Of a DNA stretch of 64,000 bases, positions 45,443 to 53,244 are shown in pieces. Position 1 is the stretch's first letter; every line of letters begins with the position of its first letter. The stretch is from Bacteroidota bacterium. GTDB lineage: Bacteria > Bacteroidota > Bacteroidia > 2-12-FULL-35-15. The stretch is taken from contig JAFLBF010000001.1 of the NCBI GenBank assembly GCA_017303895.1, positions 1-64,000 on the forward strand, written 5' to 3'. Under the pieces are notes generated by a model that was not told the DNA's origin, ran no database searches, and worked only from the letters and a program-made list of their open reading frames with translations. Position numbers and translations under genes: made by a program.

Positions 45443-45452
45443 GGCTTTTTTA
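45423..45452 (+). terminator. Intrinsic terminator after sigma-54 regulator gene
   Basis: AAAAGCCTT pairs with AAGGCTTTT around a 9-nt loop, followed by TT. It is built from the second copy of the tandem element. Confidence 0.75.
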
Positions 45453-45541
45453 TTCATCCTAATTTAAGTTCACTTCCACAACTAATTAATTATCAATTAT
45501 TTATAATAATATTACTATTCGTTATTTCAACGGAATAGAAT

Positions 45542-45558
45542 TTGGCATATGCGGTTCA
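45542..45558 (+). promoter_or_regulatory. Candidate sigma-54 (-24/-12) promoter, kdp operon
   Basis: TTGGCAT (45542-45548) matches the -24 element; the -12 zone reads GTTCA, lacking the conserved G of TTGCA, so the match is partial. The implied start site is very close to the ATG at 45570. The same TTGGCAT stands before the porin at 51481. Confidence 0.35.
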
Positions 45559-45569
45559 AAACAATTGAA

Positions 45570-46133
45570 ATGAAAACCCGCATATCACTTTTGATTTTAC
45601 TTATCAGCTCTTTTTCAAACAGTATTCAGGCGCAAAATAATACACGTGGACTGTTTTTAACTGCCGATGATTTTCAAAAAAAGAATATCACTCATGCTTC
45701 GACACACACACGAATTAAATTACATGAATTTTTTAATAAAGAAATAATTGAAGTTAAAACAAAAGACAGCACCTACACCTATTTCAAAAAAGACATTTTT
45801 GGTTATACAGACCCTGAAGGGAATGTTTATAGAATATTCAATGGCAAAATATACACGATTGTAAATCCCTATGAGCCTATCTTAATTTATAAAATTTCAG
45901 ATGGTCCACCACCAAAAGGACAAACCAAAAGTTATTCTTATTATTTCAGCAAGGAAGCATCAAGCACAATTTTTCCACTGGCCATGAATAACATTTTGAA
46001 TGAATTTAATGATCATAAAGAATTTCAGAAAGTAATAGAGATACATTTTGGCAATTCAAACAGCTTATTAGAATATGACTATATCCACAAAATGTACAAA
46101 ATAAATCGCTTGTTTGAATTATCGAAAAGTTAA
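45570..46133 (+). CDS. Secreted protein of unknown function, first gene of kdp operon
   Basis: From the ATG at 45570 the protein has 187 residues with a signal peptide (MKTRISLLILLISSFSNSIQAQ); an ATG at 45549 would add 7 residues. The mature part (NTRGLFLTADDFQKKNITHAS, EVKTKDSTYTYFKKDIFGYTDPEGNVYRIFNGKIYTIVNPYEPI) is not a family I recognise and has no cysteine. It is probably periplasmic or outer-membrane associated. It lies 19 nt before the next gene and is followed by closely spaced genes through kdpC, so it appears to be co-transcribed with the potassium pump. Confidence 0.78.
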   Translation: MKTRISLLILLISSFSNSIQAQNNTRGLFLTADDFQKKNITHASTHTRIKLHEFFNKEIIEVKTKDSTYTYFKKDIFGYTDPEGNVYRIFNGKIYTIVNPYEPILIYKISDGPPPKGQTKSYSYYFSKEASSTIFPLAMNNILNEFNDHKEFQKVIEIHFGNSNSLLEYDYIHKMYKINRLFELSKS

Positions 46134-46152
46134 AACAACAGTAAAATAAAAA

Positions 46153-46575
46153 ATGAATGCAACATTAGAATTCCTCAGAATTAAGGCAGAAATGATGACA
46201 ATAAACCAACATCATTTAATAAATGAAACAGAAGCGGTTGATTTATTAGGAAATGAATTCCCAACAATAAATAACGATTTAGAGAAAACAGCGAATGCAA
46301 CAAACATCTATAAAGCCATGCAATGTTTTTCAGATTTTACGAAGCAATTAATTAACAAGGGGAATTTTAAGGAAGTGAGACACTGCTTTAAAGTGGCCGA
46401 AAACATGCTGGAAAATGGGAATAGTACAGTTAAGAACGCTATCGAAAATAGTTACTTATACTCCATATACACTCTACTTGATCTAGCAAGTCCGGTGAGT
46501 CAAAAAGTAAAAAGTCTATTAACGTATTCCTTAAAAAAAGAATATAACAAACAAGTTTGTTCAAGCGGAATTTAA
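46153..46575 (+). CDS. 140-residue cytosolic helical protein in kdp operon (unknown function)
   Basis: No signal peptide or membrane span; predicted mostly helical. Segments such as INETEAVDLLGNEFPTINN, NIYKAMQCFSDFTKQLINKGN and VRHCFKVAENMLENGNSTVKNAIENSYLYSIYTLLDL resemble a small domain-of-unknown-function family found next to Bacteroidota kdp genes (possibly DUF7674, from memory and unverified). Placed between the secreted protein and the microprotein genes, with gaps of 19 and 11 nt. Confidence 0.75.
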   Translation: MNATLEFLRIKAEMMTINQHHLINETEAVDLLGNEFPTINNDLEKTANATNIYKAMQCFSDFTKQLINKGNFKEVRHCFKVAENMLENGNSTVKNAIENSYLYSIYTLLDLASPVSQKVKSLLTYSLKKEYNKQVCSSGI

Positions 46576-46586
46576 TTCACAATAAA

Positions 46587-46700
46587 ATGAAAAAAGATTT
46601 GAATCCACTCGAAAAAATACTCTTAGTGTTCATTTTATTTTTTTTTGCTTTATGTGTTCTCACAATTATCATTGTTAAAATTAAAATATTATTAAAATAA
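46587..46700 (+). CDS. 37-residue single-span microprotein (kdp operon)
   Basis: ATG at 46587, TAA at 46698-46700. The product is MKKDLNPLEK, then a hydrophobic stretch of about 20 residues (ILLVFILFFFALCVLTIIIV), then KIKILLK. It is a single membrane helix flanked by basic ends. It lies 11 nt after the previous stop and 6 nt before the next ATG, in the same direction as kdpF. Confidence 0.6.
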   Translation: MKKDLNPLEKILLVFILFFFALCVLTIIIVKIKILLK

Positions 46701-46706
46701 CTCATC

Positions 46707-46799
46707 ATGGAAACAATTTTATCAGTATCACTAGTAGCGGCCGGCCTGTTCTGTTTTTGGCTCTTCGTAAAATGCATTGATTTTCTCGAAAACATTTAA
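46707..46799 (+). CDS. 30-residue single-span microprotein (kdp operon)
   Basis: ATG at 46707, TAA at 46797-46799. The product starts METILSVSLVAAGLFCFWLF and ends VKCIDFLENI, so it is nearly all one membrane helix with a short acidic tail. Gaps are 6 nt upstream and 11 nt downstream. No known family is recognised. Confidence 0.6.
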   Translation: METILSVSLVAAGLFCFWLFVKCIDFLENI

Positions 46800-46810
46800 A
46801 TCTAAACAAA

Positions 46811-46918
46811 ATGGACCGCACAGTACAAGTTCTGTTACTCATGATATGTTATGCAATACCAATTATTGGTGGTATAATATATCGAATTAAAAAAAATCTT
46901 AAAAAACAAACAAAATGA
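46811..46918 (+). CDS. 35-residue single-span microprotein overlapping kdpF
   Basis: ATG at 46811, TGA at 46916-46918. The product is MDRTVQVLLLMICYAIPIIG, then GIIYRIKKNLKKQTK: one hydrophobic helix and a strongly basic cytosolic tail. Its stop overlaps the kdpF start (ATGA at 46915-46918), so the two are translationally coupled. Confidence 0.62.
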   Translation: MDRTVQVLLLMICYAIPIIGGIIYRIKKNLKKQTK

Positions 46919-46992
46919 TCTTACTACTTATCCTGGCAATTGCTGTTTTTGGTTATCTCATTTATGTATTAATGAAACCGGAAAAATTTTAA
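46915..46992 (+). CDS. kdpF: Potassium-transporting ATPase subunit KdpF
   Basis: 25 residues, MILLLILAIAVFGYLIYVLM plus KPEKF. The YLIYVLMKPEKF ending is the hallmark of KdpF, which stabilises the KdpABC complex in the inner membrane. It sits 20 nt before kdpA, the expected position. Confidence 0.85.
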   Translation: MILLLILAIAVFGYLIYVLMKPEKF

Positions 46993-47012
46993 AAAAAATA
47001 AAAAAGTAACTT

Positions 47013-48713
47013 ATGAATACAGAATTAATTGGTGTTATCGCCACCTTTGCAATTACGGTTGCCATAGCCATCCCTTTCGGAAAATATATCGCGAAAGTTT
47101 TTAGTGGAGAAAAAACTGCGCTCGATTTTATCTCACCATTTGAAAAATGGATATTTCGAATGTGCAGAATAGACAGCTCCAAACAAATGAATTGGAAACA
47201 ACATTTGATCGCTTTGCTGTCGATCAATATACTTTGGTTTGTTTATGCCTTTATTATGCTACTTACGCAAGGCAGTTTATTTTTAAATCCTGATGGGAAT
47301 CCATCAATGAGCCCTGATCTTAGTTTTAATACGGCAATTAGCTTTTTGGTCAATTGCAACTTACAACATTATTCAGGTGAAACAGGCTTAACTTATTTAA
47401 CACAATTAGCCGTTATTACATTTTTACAATTTGTGTCAGCAGCAACTGGAATTGCAGCATTAATTGTTGTGTTCAATGCTATGAAAGAAAATGTTAGTGA
47501 TGGCTTGGGTAATTTCTTTGATATTTTTTTAAAATCAATTACCCGTATTTTATTACCCGTAAGTATTATCATTGCGGTAGTCCTTATTTTTAATGGCACA
47601 CCGGCTAGTTTTGATGGGAAAGATACCATCACAACATTACAGGGAGATACTGTTCAGGTATCCCGTGGGCCTGCAGCTGGCATGATTGCTATAAAACATT
47701 TAGGAACAAATGGTGGTGGCTGGTTTGGTGTAAATTCCGCACATCCATTAGAGAACCCGAACTACTTAACCAACATGGTGGAAATGATTGCACAAGTACT
47801 AATTCCAATAGCACTCATTTTTGCATTAGGATTTTATTTGAAGCGCAAAAAAATGGCTTATGTCATTTTTGGTGTAATGACGATAGGAATGCTATCATTA
47901 CTAATTCCGACTCTAATAGCGGAATCGAATGGAAATCCAGCTATTACAGAAATGGGAATCGATCAAAGTGCTGGTAGCATGGAAGGCAAAGAAGTGCGTT
48001 TTGGTGCAAAAGCATCTGCTTATTGGAGCATCGTTACAACGATAATTTCAACCGGATCAGTAAACTCAATGCACGATAGCTCAATGCCGGTATCGGGGAC
48101 AATGCAACTATTAGGAATGATGACAAATGCCTTTTATGGAGGCTGCGGTGTCGGGATTTTGAACTATTATATTTTTATAATTATTGCGGTATTCATCTCA
48201 GGTTTGATGGTAGGCAGAACCCCTGAATTTTTAGGAAGGAAAATAGAAGCGAGAGAAATGAAAATTGCAACATTGGTTGCATTGCTTCATCCGTTTCTGA
48301 TATTAGTAGGAACAGCACTTTCTTCATTTGTATTCACAAACGATCCATCTGTTGGCTGGTTGAACAACCCAGGTTACCATGGCTTTTCTGAAATGTTGTA
48401 TGAGTACACCTCAAGTGCAGCAAACAATGGAAGTGGGTTTGAAGGACTTGGCGATAATAATTGGTTTTGGAATATCACAACCGGCTTTGTTTTAATACTC
48501 GGTCGTTTTTTACCGATTATTGGCCCAGTTGCTATAGCAGGAATATTAGCTAAGAAAAAGTTCATCCCGGAATCGGCCGGCACATTAAGAACAGATACGG
48601 GAACATTCGGAATAATGACATACGCTGTTATTATGATCATTGCAGCATTAGCTTTTTTCCCGGCATTAGTACTTGGGCCATTAGCTGAATATTTTACATT
48701 ATATCATCCATAA
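47013..48713 (+). CDS. kdpA: Potassium-transporting ATPase subunit KdpA
   Basis: 566-residue inner-membrane channel-like subunit that binds and translocates K+. Selectivity-filter-type segments are visible: [65 protein letters not shown], and [18 protein letters not shown]. About ten membrane segments; full length. It is followed by kdpB after 13 nt. Confidence 0.97.
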   Translation: MNTELIGVIATFAITVAIAIPFGKYIAKVFSGEKTALDFISPFEKWIFRMCRIDSSKQMNWKQHLIALLSINILWFVYAFIMLLTQGSLFLNPDGNPSMSPDLSFNTAISFLVNCNLQHYSGETGLTYLTQLAVITFLQFVSAATGIAALIVVFNAMKENVSDGLGNFFDIFLKSITRILLPVSIIIAVVLIFNGTPASFDGKDTITTLQGDTVQVSRGPAAGMIAIKHLGTNGGGWFGVNSAHPLENPNYLTNMVEMIAQVLIPIALIFALGFYLKRKKMAYVIFGVMTIGMLSLLIPTLIAESNGNPAITEMGIDQSAGSMEGKEVRFGAKASAYWSIVTTIISTGSVNSMHDSSMPVSGTMQLLGMMTNAFYGGCGVGILNYYIFIIIAVFISGLMVGRTPEFLGRKIEAREMKIATLVALLHPFLILVGTALSSFVFTNDPSVGWLNNPGYHGFSEMLYEYTSSAANNGSGFEGLGDNNWFWNITTGFVLILGRFLPIIGPVAIAGILAKKKFIPESAGTLRTDTGTFGIMTYAVIMIIAALAFFPALVLGPLAEYFTLYHP

Positions 48714-48726
48714 AATAGTTAATTCT

Positions 48727-50790
48727 ATGAACACGAATCAAAATAAATCATTGTTTCAAAAAGAGCTTTTATCGGAAGCATTGAAACAATCATTCATCAA
48801 ATTGAACCCCAAATTGATGATAAAAAACCCTGTAATGTTTACTGTTGAGATAGGAACAGTGGTCATGTTAATCGTTTGTATTGGCATTATGTTCAATAAC
48901 GATGGAACACAAGGAAGTTTAGCATATAACCTGGTAGTATTTGCGATACTATTATTAACCCTCTTGTTTGCAAATTTTGCCGAAGCAATAGCTGAAGCAC
49001 GTGGTAAAGCACAAGCTGAATCATTGAGAAAAACAAGAGAGGAAACACCTGCAAAATTAATTGCTTCAGTAGGCGAACTGTATGTAAATGAACTACAAAT
49101 GATAAGTTCATCTCAATTAAAAAAAGGAGATATTTTTTTATGTGAAGCCGGAGATATTATTCCAACCGATGGAGAAATAATAGAAGGACTTGCAACAATT
49201 GATGAATCGGCAATTACTGGTGAATCTGCTCCTGTAATTCGCGAAGCGGGTGGCGACAAAAGCTCCGTAACAGGAGGAACAAAAGTATTAAGCGATACAA
49301 TTAAAGTAAAAGTAACAACAGAACCCGGTGAATCATTTTTAGATAAAATGATTGCATTGGTTGAAGGCGCAAGCCGACAAAAAACGCCAAATGAAATTGC
49401 ACTAACAATTTTATTAGCCGGATTTACATTAGTATTCATAATCGTATGTGTTACACTTAAACCTTTTGCAGATTATGCAAATACACCCATAACAATAGCT
49501 GCCTTAATTTCATTGTTTGTGTGTTTAATCCCAACAACTATTGGCGGGTTACTTTCGGCCATTGGTATTGCCGGTATGGATAGAGCATTGCGCGCAAACG
49601 TAATTACAAAATCAGGGAAAGCTGTTGAAACAGCAGGTGATATTGATGTGCTATTGCTTGATAAAACAGGAACTATTACAATTGGAAATAGAAAAGCGAC
49701 TCACTTTTACCATTCAGACGAAACAACAGAAGAACATTTTATTGAATGCTGTGTATTGGCATCTCTTGCGGATGAAACACCGGAAGGGAAATCAATTGTT
49801 GAATTAGCAAAAGTAAAAGGAGCAAAAACAAAAGCTTCGGATGCACTTTTAAATGAAGCCGTTTTTATAAAATTTACTGCTGAAACAAGATCAAGCGGAA
49901 TTGATTTAAAGAACAACCTGCGCATCCGGAAAGGAGCAGCAGATACCATCAAGAAAAATGCAGAAAAAGCAGGACATACATATTCTTCGGGTATAGATAA
50001 AATTGTTAATGGCATTTCAGCAAATGGTGGAACACCATTAGTCGTTTCTGAAAATGAAAAAATAATGGGTGTAATAGAATTACAAGACATTATCAAGCCG
50101 GGGATTCAAGAACGATTCGAACGTTTAAGAAAAATGGGGATCAAAACTGTAATGGTTACAGGCGATAATCCACTTACCGCAAAATTTATTGCTGAAAAAG
50201 CTGGTGTAGATGATTTTATTGCTGAAGCAAAGCCCGAAGATAAAATGAATTACATTAAAAAAGAACAAGCCGAAGGAAAATTGGTAGCAATGATGGGAGA
50301 TGGAACAAATGATGCTCCTGCCCTGGCACAAGCTGACGTGGGTGTAGCGATGAACAGTGGCACACAAGCGGCTAAAGAAGCAGGCAACATGGTTGATTTA
50401 GATAATGACCCTACCAAATTAATTGAAATTGTAGAAATAGGAAAACAATTATTAATTACTCGTGGGACTTTAACCACTTTTTCAATTGCAAATGATGTAG
50501 CAAAATATTTTGCTATTGTTCCAGCACTTTTTATTGCATCTATTCCAGCATTGCAAGGATTAAATATAATGCATTTAAAAAGTCCGGAGAGTGCTATTTT
50601 ATCTGCGGTAATATTTAATGCGCTAATCATTCCAATCCTTATTCCATTGGCACTACGCGGAGTTGAGTACAAACCAATTGGTGCTAGTGCCTTACTTAGA
50701 AGAAATTTAATCATATACGGATTTGGTGGAATATTAGTACCATTTATAGGGATCAAATTAATTGACATGCTTGTGGGTTTATTTTTTTAA
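48727..50790 (+). CDS. kdpB: Potassium-transporting ATPase ATP-binding subunit KdpB
   Basis: 687-residue P-type ATPase subunit. Actuator motif TGES in [18 protein letters not shown], phosphorylation site DKTGT in [52 protein letters not shown], and the hinge [21 protein letters not shown] are all intact. Hand inspection finds only three GATC sites in this gene, against about 31 in the similar-sized feoB. Confidence 0.97.
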   Translation: MNTNQNKSLFQKELLSEALKQSFIKLNPKLMIKNPVMFTVEIGTVVMLIVCIGIMFNNDGTQGSLAYNLVVFAILLLTLLFANFAEAIAEARGKAQAESLRKTREETPAKLIASVGELYVNELQMISSSQLKKGDIFLCEAGDIIPTDGEIIEGLATIDESAITGESAPVIREAGGDKSSVTGGTKVLSDTIKVKVTTEPGESFLDKMIALVEGASRQKTPNEIALTILLAGFTLVFIIVCVTLKPFADYANTPITIAALISLFVCLIPTTIGGLLSAIGIAGMDRALRANVITKSGKAVETAGDIDVLLLDKTGTITIGNRKATHFYHSDETTEEHFIECCVLASLADETPEGKSIVELAKVKGAKTKASDALLNEAVFIKFTAETRSSGIDLKNNLRIRKGAADTIKKNAEKAGHTYSSGIDKIVNGISANGGTPLVVSENEKIMGVIELQDIIKPGIQERFERLRKMGIKTVMVTGDNPLTAKFIAEKAGVDDFIAEAKPEDKMNYIKKEQAEGKLVAMMGDGTNDAPALAQADVGVAMNSGTQAAKEAGNMVDLDNDPTKLIEIVEIGKQLLITRGTLTTFSIANDVAKYFAIVPALFIASIPALQGLNIMHLKSPESAILSAVIFNALIIPILIPLALRGVEYKPIGASALLRRNLIIYGFGGILVPFIGIKLIDMLVGLFF

Positions 50791-50808
50791 TCAATAAAAC
50801 GAATTACA

Positions 50809-51369
50809 ATGAAAACATACATTTTACCATCATTAAAACTAACCGGAATATTAATTCTTATTTGTTCTGTTATGTATCCATTGCTGATCGCAGGCATCTC
50901 CATGTTTGCTCCCGGAAATGGTGAAGGGAAAAAAATCACTGCTCATAACAATGTTGTAGGGTATGAGAATATCGGACAACAATTTACGGATGACAGCTAT
51001 TTTCAAGGAAGACCATCTGCTGTAGATTACAATGCAGCGGGATCTGCAGGGTCCAACAAAGGAGGAGCTAATCCCGATTATTTAGCAACAGTGCAAGCAC
51101 GCATAGATACATTTTTAGTACACAATCCGGAAATTGACAAAGCTGCCATTCCATGTGATCTGGTTACAGCAAGTGGTAGCGGATTAGATCCTAATATCTC
51201 AGTAAAAGCTGCTAAAATTCAAGTGGCAAGGATTGCTAAAATCAGAAACAAAAGCGCGAAAGAAATAAATGACTTGATTGACAAATTAATTGAAAAACCA
51301 CTATTGGGACTCTTTGGACCAGAGAAAATTAATGTGCTCAAATTGAATATTGCTTTAAATGAGCTATAA
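50809..51369 (+). CDS. kdpC: Potassium-transporting ATPase subunit KdpC
   Basis: 186 residues with one N-terminal span (LTGILILICSVMYPLLIAGI) and a periplasmic domain. YFQGRPSAVDYNAAGSAGSNKGGANPDYLATVQARI and SGSGLDPNISVKAAKIQVARIAKIR are KdpC hallmarks. It closes the kdpFABC unit; no hairpin follows before the porin's upstream region. Confidence 0.96.
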   Translation: MKTYILPSLKLTGILILICSVMYPLLIAGISMFAPGNGEGKKITAHNNVVGYENIGQQFTDDSYFQGRPSAVDYNAAGSAGSNKGGANPDYLATVQARIDTFLVHNPEIDKAAIPCDLVTASGSGLDPNISVKAAKIQVARIAKIRNKSAKEINDLIDKLIEKPLLGLFGPEKINVLKLNIALNEL

Positions 51370-51371
51370 CC

Positions 51372-51400
51372 CTACCAAAATGAAAAGATCTACCAAAATG
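51372..51400. promoter_or_regulatory. Tandem CCAAAATG element (candidate activator site), copy 2
   Basis: CTACCAAAATG at 51372-51382 and again at 51390-51400, an 18-bp-period direct repeat beginning 2 nt after the kdpC stop. The reverse complement of copy 1 aligns with it along about 30 bp, including CCT and AAA flanks. Boxes end about 81-99 bp upstream of the TTGGCAT at 51481. Confidence 0.6.
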
Positions 51401-51480
51401 GTGTGATTTTAAAAATTTAAACCCAAACAAAAAAACACACAAACAACAGATTAACAGCAATTTACAATTACAACTTTAAA

Positions 51481-51497
51481 TTGGCATCTCATTCGTA
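51481..51497 (+). promoter_or_regulatory. Candidate sigma-54 (-24/-12) promoter of porin gene
   Basis: TTGGCAT (51481-51487) with the -12 zone reading TCGTA instead of TTGCA; a partial match. The implied start site is about 18 nt before the ATG at 51526. Confidence 0.35.
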
Positions 51498-51509
51498 ATT
51501 GTGATGCCA
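51482..51509. repeat. Inverted repeat TGGCATC-N14-GATGCCA before porin gene
   Basis: Seven-bp arms at 51482-51488 and 51503-51509. One arm contains the -24-like box, so the dyad could be an operator or an RNA hairpin at the transcript start. Confidence 0.45.
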
Positions 51510-51525
51510 TTAAAACAAAAAAATT

Positions 51526-52905
51526 ATGAAAACATTAGTACTTAGTTTAGCATTTATCACAACAGGATACTTAGCTAATGCACAAGAAGGAGACACAACT
51601 TCAGTTTTTAATAAACAAAAAGGCGAACCATTGGAAGGAATGGATTGTACTTGGTGGAATGGAGGCGACCGAAGATCAACACCAACATTATCAAGTGAGT
51701 TTTTTACACCCACAGTAATGGTAGATGCAAATTACTCGTATTCGTTTAACGACCCTATTGATAATACAGTTGTAGGATCTACAGCGTTGGCACGTAATAA
51801 TGAAATGCAGGTTTCTGCAGTACACTTAGGTGGTGATTTTAATTACAAAGGTGCAAGAGCACATATCGTTACCCAATTTGGAACCCGCTCAACAGTTGTT
51901 CCGCGTAATGACTACAGTCCATATAGAGGACAATATCAATTAGCAGATGTATATCGTTATTTAGCAGAAGCAAACGCAGGATATCATTTTAATGTATTAC
52001 ATGGAATAAATGTAGATGCCGGAATGTTTATGTCCTACATAGGACTTAACTCCTACTATCAAGTAGAAAACTGGGAATACCAGGCATCCTTTACATCAGA
52101 CAATACTCCATGGTTTTTTAATGGACTAAGGATTCAGATCTTTGCTACAAAAAAATTAAAAATTGAACCTTGGATCATTAACGGTTGGCAAAGTTACGGG
52201 ATGTACAACAAACAACCCGGTGTTGGAGGAAACATTACATGGTGTCCAAATGAAAACATAAAATTGTTAACCAATAATTACTATGGAGCAGATGCAGCAG
52301 GAATCCCTAAAAGAAAACGCTTTCATTCAGACAATAGCTTATTAGTAAGATATTTAAGCAAACCTAAATCAAAAGGTATCAGCAAAATGGCTTTTTCATT
52401 AACAGCTGATTTTGGATCAGAAAAAGGTGGTGGAGTAAATGGATTCAAAGATGGTGATTCAATTCAAGGTCCTGCTCAATATTTTGCAAGTGTTATGTTC
52501 TACAATAGAATTTGGTTTGCTAAAAACAAATTAGCCTGGACAGTTGGCGGTGGATACATGAGTAACCCCGGACGTTATTTAGTTCTTTATCCTACCGGTC
52601 AAGCAAGTCCATTACCTAATCCAACTAATCCAACAAGCACTGCAGGAACATTTCCTTTTAGTGCAAACCCTGGAGATAAATTTGAAGGAGTTGACTGTTC
52701 TACAAATATTGACTGGATGCCTAATCAGCACATCACGTTCCGTTTGGAATATGTACATAGAGAATCAAGTGTTCCATATTTTGCAGGACATGGTGGAGTA
52801 ACTTCTCCAAGTGGATATACCACCACAGGTTTAACACCAGGATGGACACCTGACTTAGTAAAATCAGAAGATAGGATCATTTTCGCTGTCTTGTTTAGAT
52901 TATAA
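51526..52905 (+). CDS. OmpL-like outer-membrane porin of the potassium island
   Basis: 459 residues with signal peptide MKTLVLSLAFITTGYLANAQ. Family features: SFNDPIDNTVVGSTALARNNEMQVSAVHLGGDFNYKGARAHIVTQFGTRST, an extended set of alternating strands, and the C-terminal DRIIFAVLFRL. It belongs to the same bbp2 porin family as 1210-2259. Its placement after kdpC, with the same tandem element and TTGGCAT box as the kdp operon, suggests it supplies K+ or small-solute entry across the outer membrane when the pump is on; this is inference. Confidence 0.82.
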   Translation: MKTLVLSLAFITTGYLANAQEGDTTSVFNKQKGEPLEGMDCTWWNGGDRRSTPTLSSEFFTPTVMVDANYSYSFNDPIDNTVVGSTALARNNEMQVSAVHLGGDFNYKGARAHIVTQFGTRSTVVPRNDYSPYRGQYQLADVYRYLAEANAGYHFNVLHGINVDAGMFMSYIGLNSYYQVENWEYQASFTSDNTPWFFNGLRIQIFATKKLKIEPWIINGWQSYGMYNKQPGVGGNITWCPNENIKLLTNNYYGADAAGIPKRKRFHSDNSLLVRYLSKPKSKGISKMAFSLTADFGSEKGGGVNGFKDGDSIQGPAQYFASVMFYNRIWFAKNKLAWTVGGGYMSNPGRYLVLYPTGQASPLPNPTNPTSTAGTFPFSANPGDKFEGVDCSTNIDWMPNQHITFRLEYVHRESSVPYFAGHGGVTSPSGYTTTGLTPGWTPDLVKSEDRIIFAVLFRL

Positions 52906-52933
52906 AAAAATAGTTTAGTTTATGTTTAGTATG

Positions 52934-52973
52934 AAAGCAACCCGATGAGTTAAAACTCAAAGGGTTGCTTTTA
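52934..52973 (+). terminator. Intrinsic terminator after porin gene
   Basis: AAAGCAACCC pairs with GGGTTGCTTT, with an inner GAGTT/AACTC stem, followed by TA. Confidence 0.75.
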
Positions 52974-53117
52974 TGGTTTAGGAACAGAATAAAAGTCGGT
53001 TGTTTTTTATTGTTAATGAAATATAGGAAGCTGAGAGAGATAAAAATTGGTGAATTTATATTTTATAAAGAGTCGTAAACAATGTGGTTCACTTGTTATA
53101 GCTATACAACAAATAGC

Positions 53118-53125
53118 TAACTTTG
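53118..53125 (+). promoter_or_regulatory. TAnnTTTG -7 promoter element of kup-kdpD-kinase unit
   Basis: TAACTTTG, with a weak CTTG 22 nt upstream of it; leader of about 115 nt to the ATG at 53245. Confidence 0.45.
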
Positions 53126-53157
53126 TAAACACATCCGTTGCCTATAGCGATAATCTT

Positions 53158-53171
53158 ATTATGCGCATAAT
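53158..53171. repeat. Perfect 14-bp palindrome ATTATGCGCATAAT in kup leader
   Basis: Perfect dyad 33-46 bp downstream of the -7 element. The right half extends into GCATAATGACAAT (53165-53177), a 13-mer also found at 44049-44061 over the sigma-54 regulator's start codon. Confidence 0.55.
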
Positions 53172-53244
53172 GACAATAGTATTCAGCACACATAAAATTT
53201 TATCAAATTTTAAAACTCTTTTTCCAAGGTAAATAGAATTTTAA

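Larger units (their letters stand above)
52906..53244. other. 339-nt gap between porin and kup genes
   Basis: Contains the porin terminator (52934-52973), a TAnnTTTG box (53118-53125) and a palindrome (53158-53171). A 61-codon frame in 53047-53232 shows no coding character. No riboswitch fold was recognised. Confidence 0.6.

Noticed and set aside
53047-53232. 61-codon frame upstream of kup
   Set aside because: No leader, domain or consistent composition; it spans the promoter and the palindrome of kup.
53126-53244. Possible c-di-AMP or K+ riboswitch in the kup leader
   Set aside because: No conserved riboswitch core was recognisable; only the 14-bp palindrome stands out.
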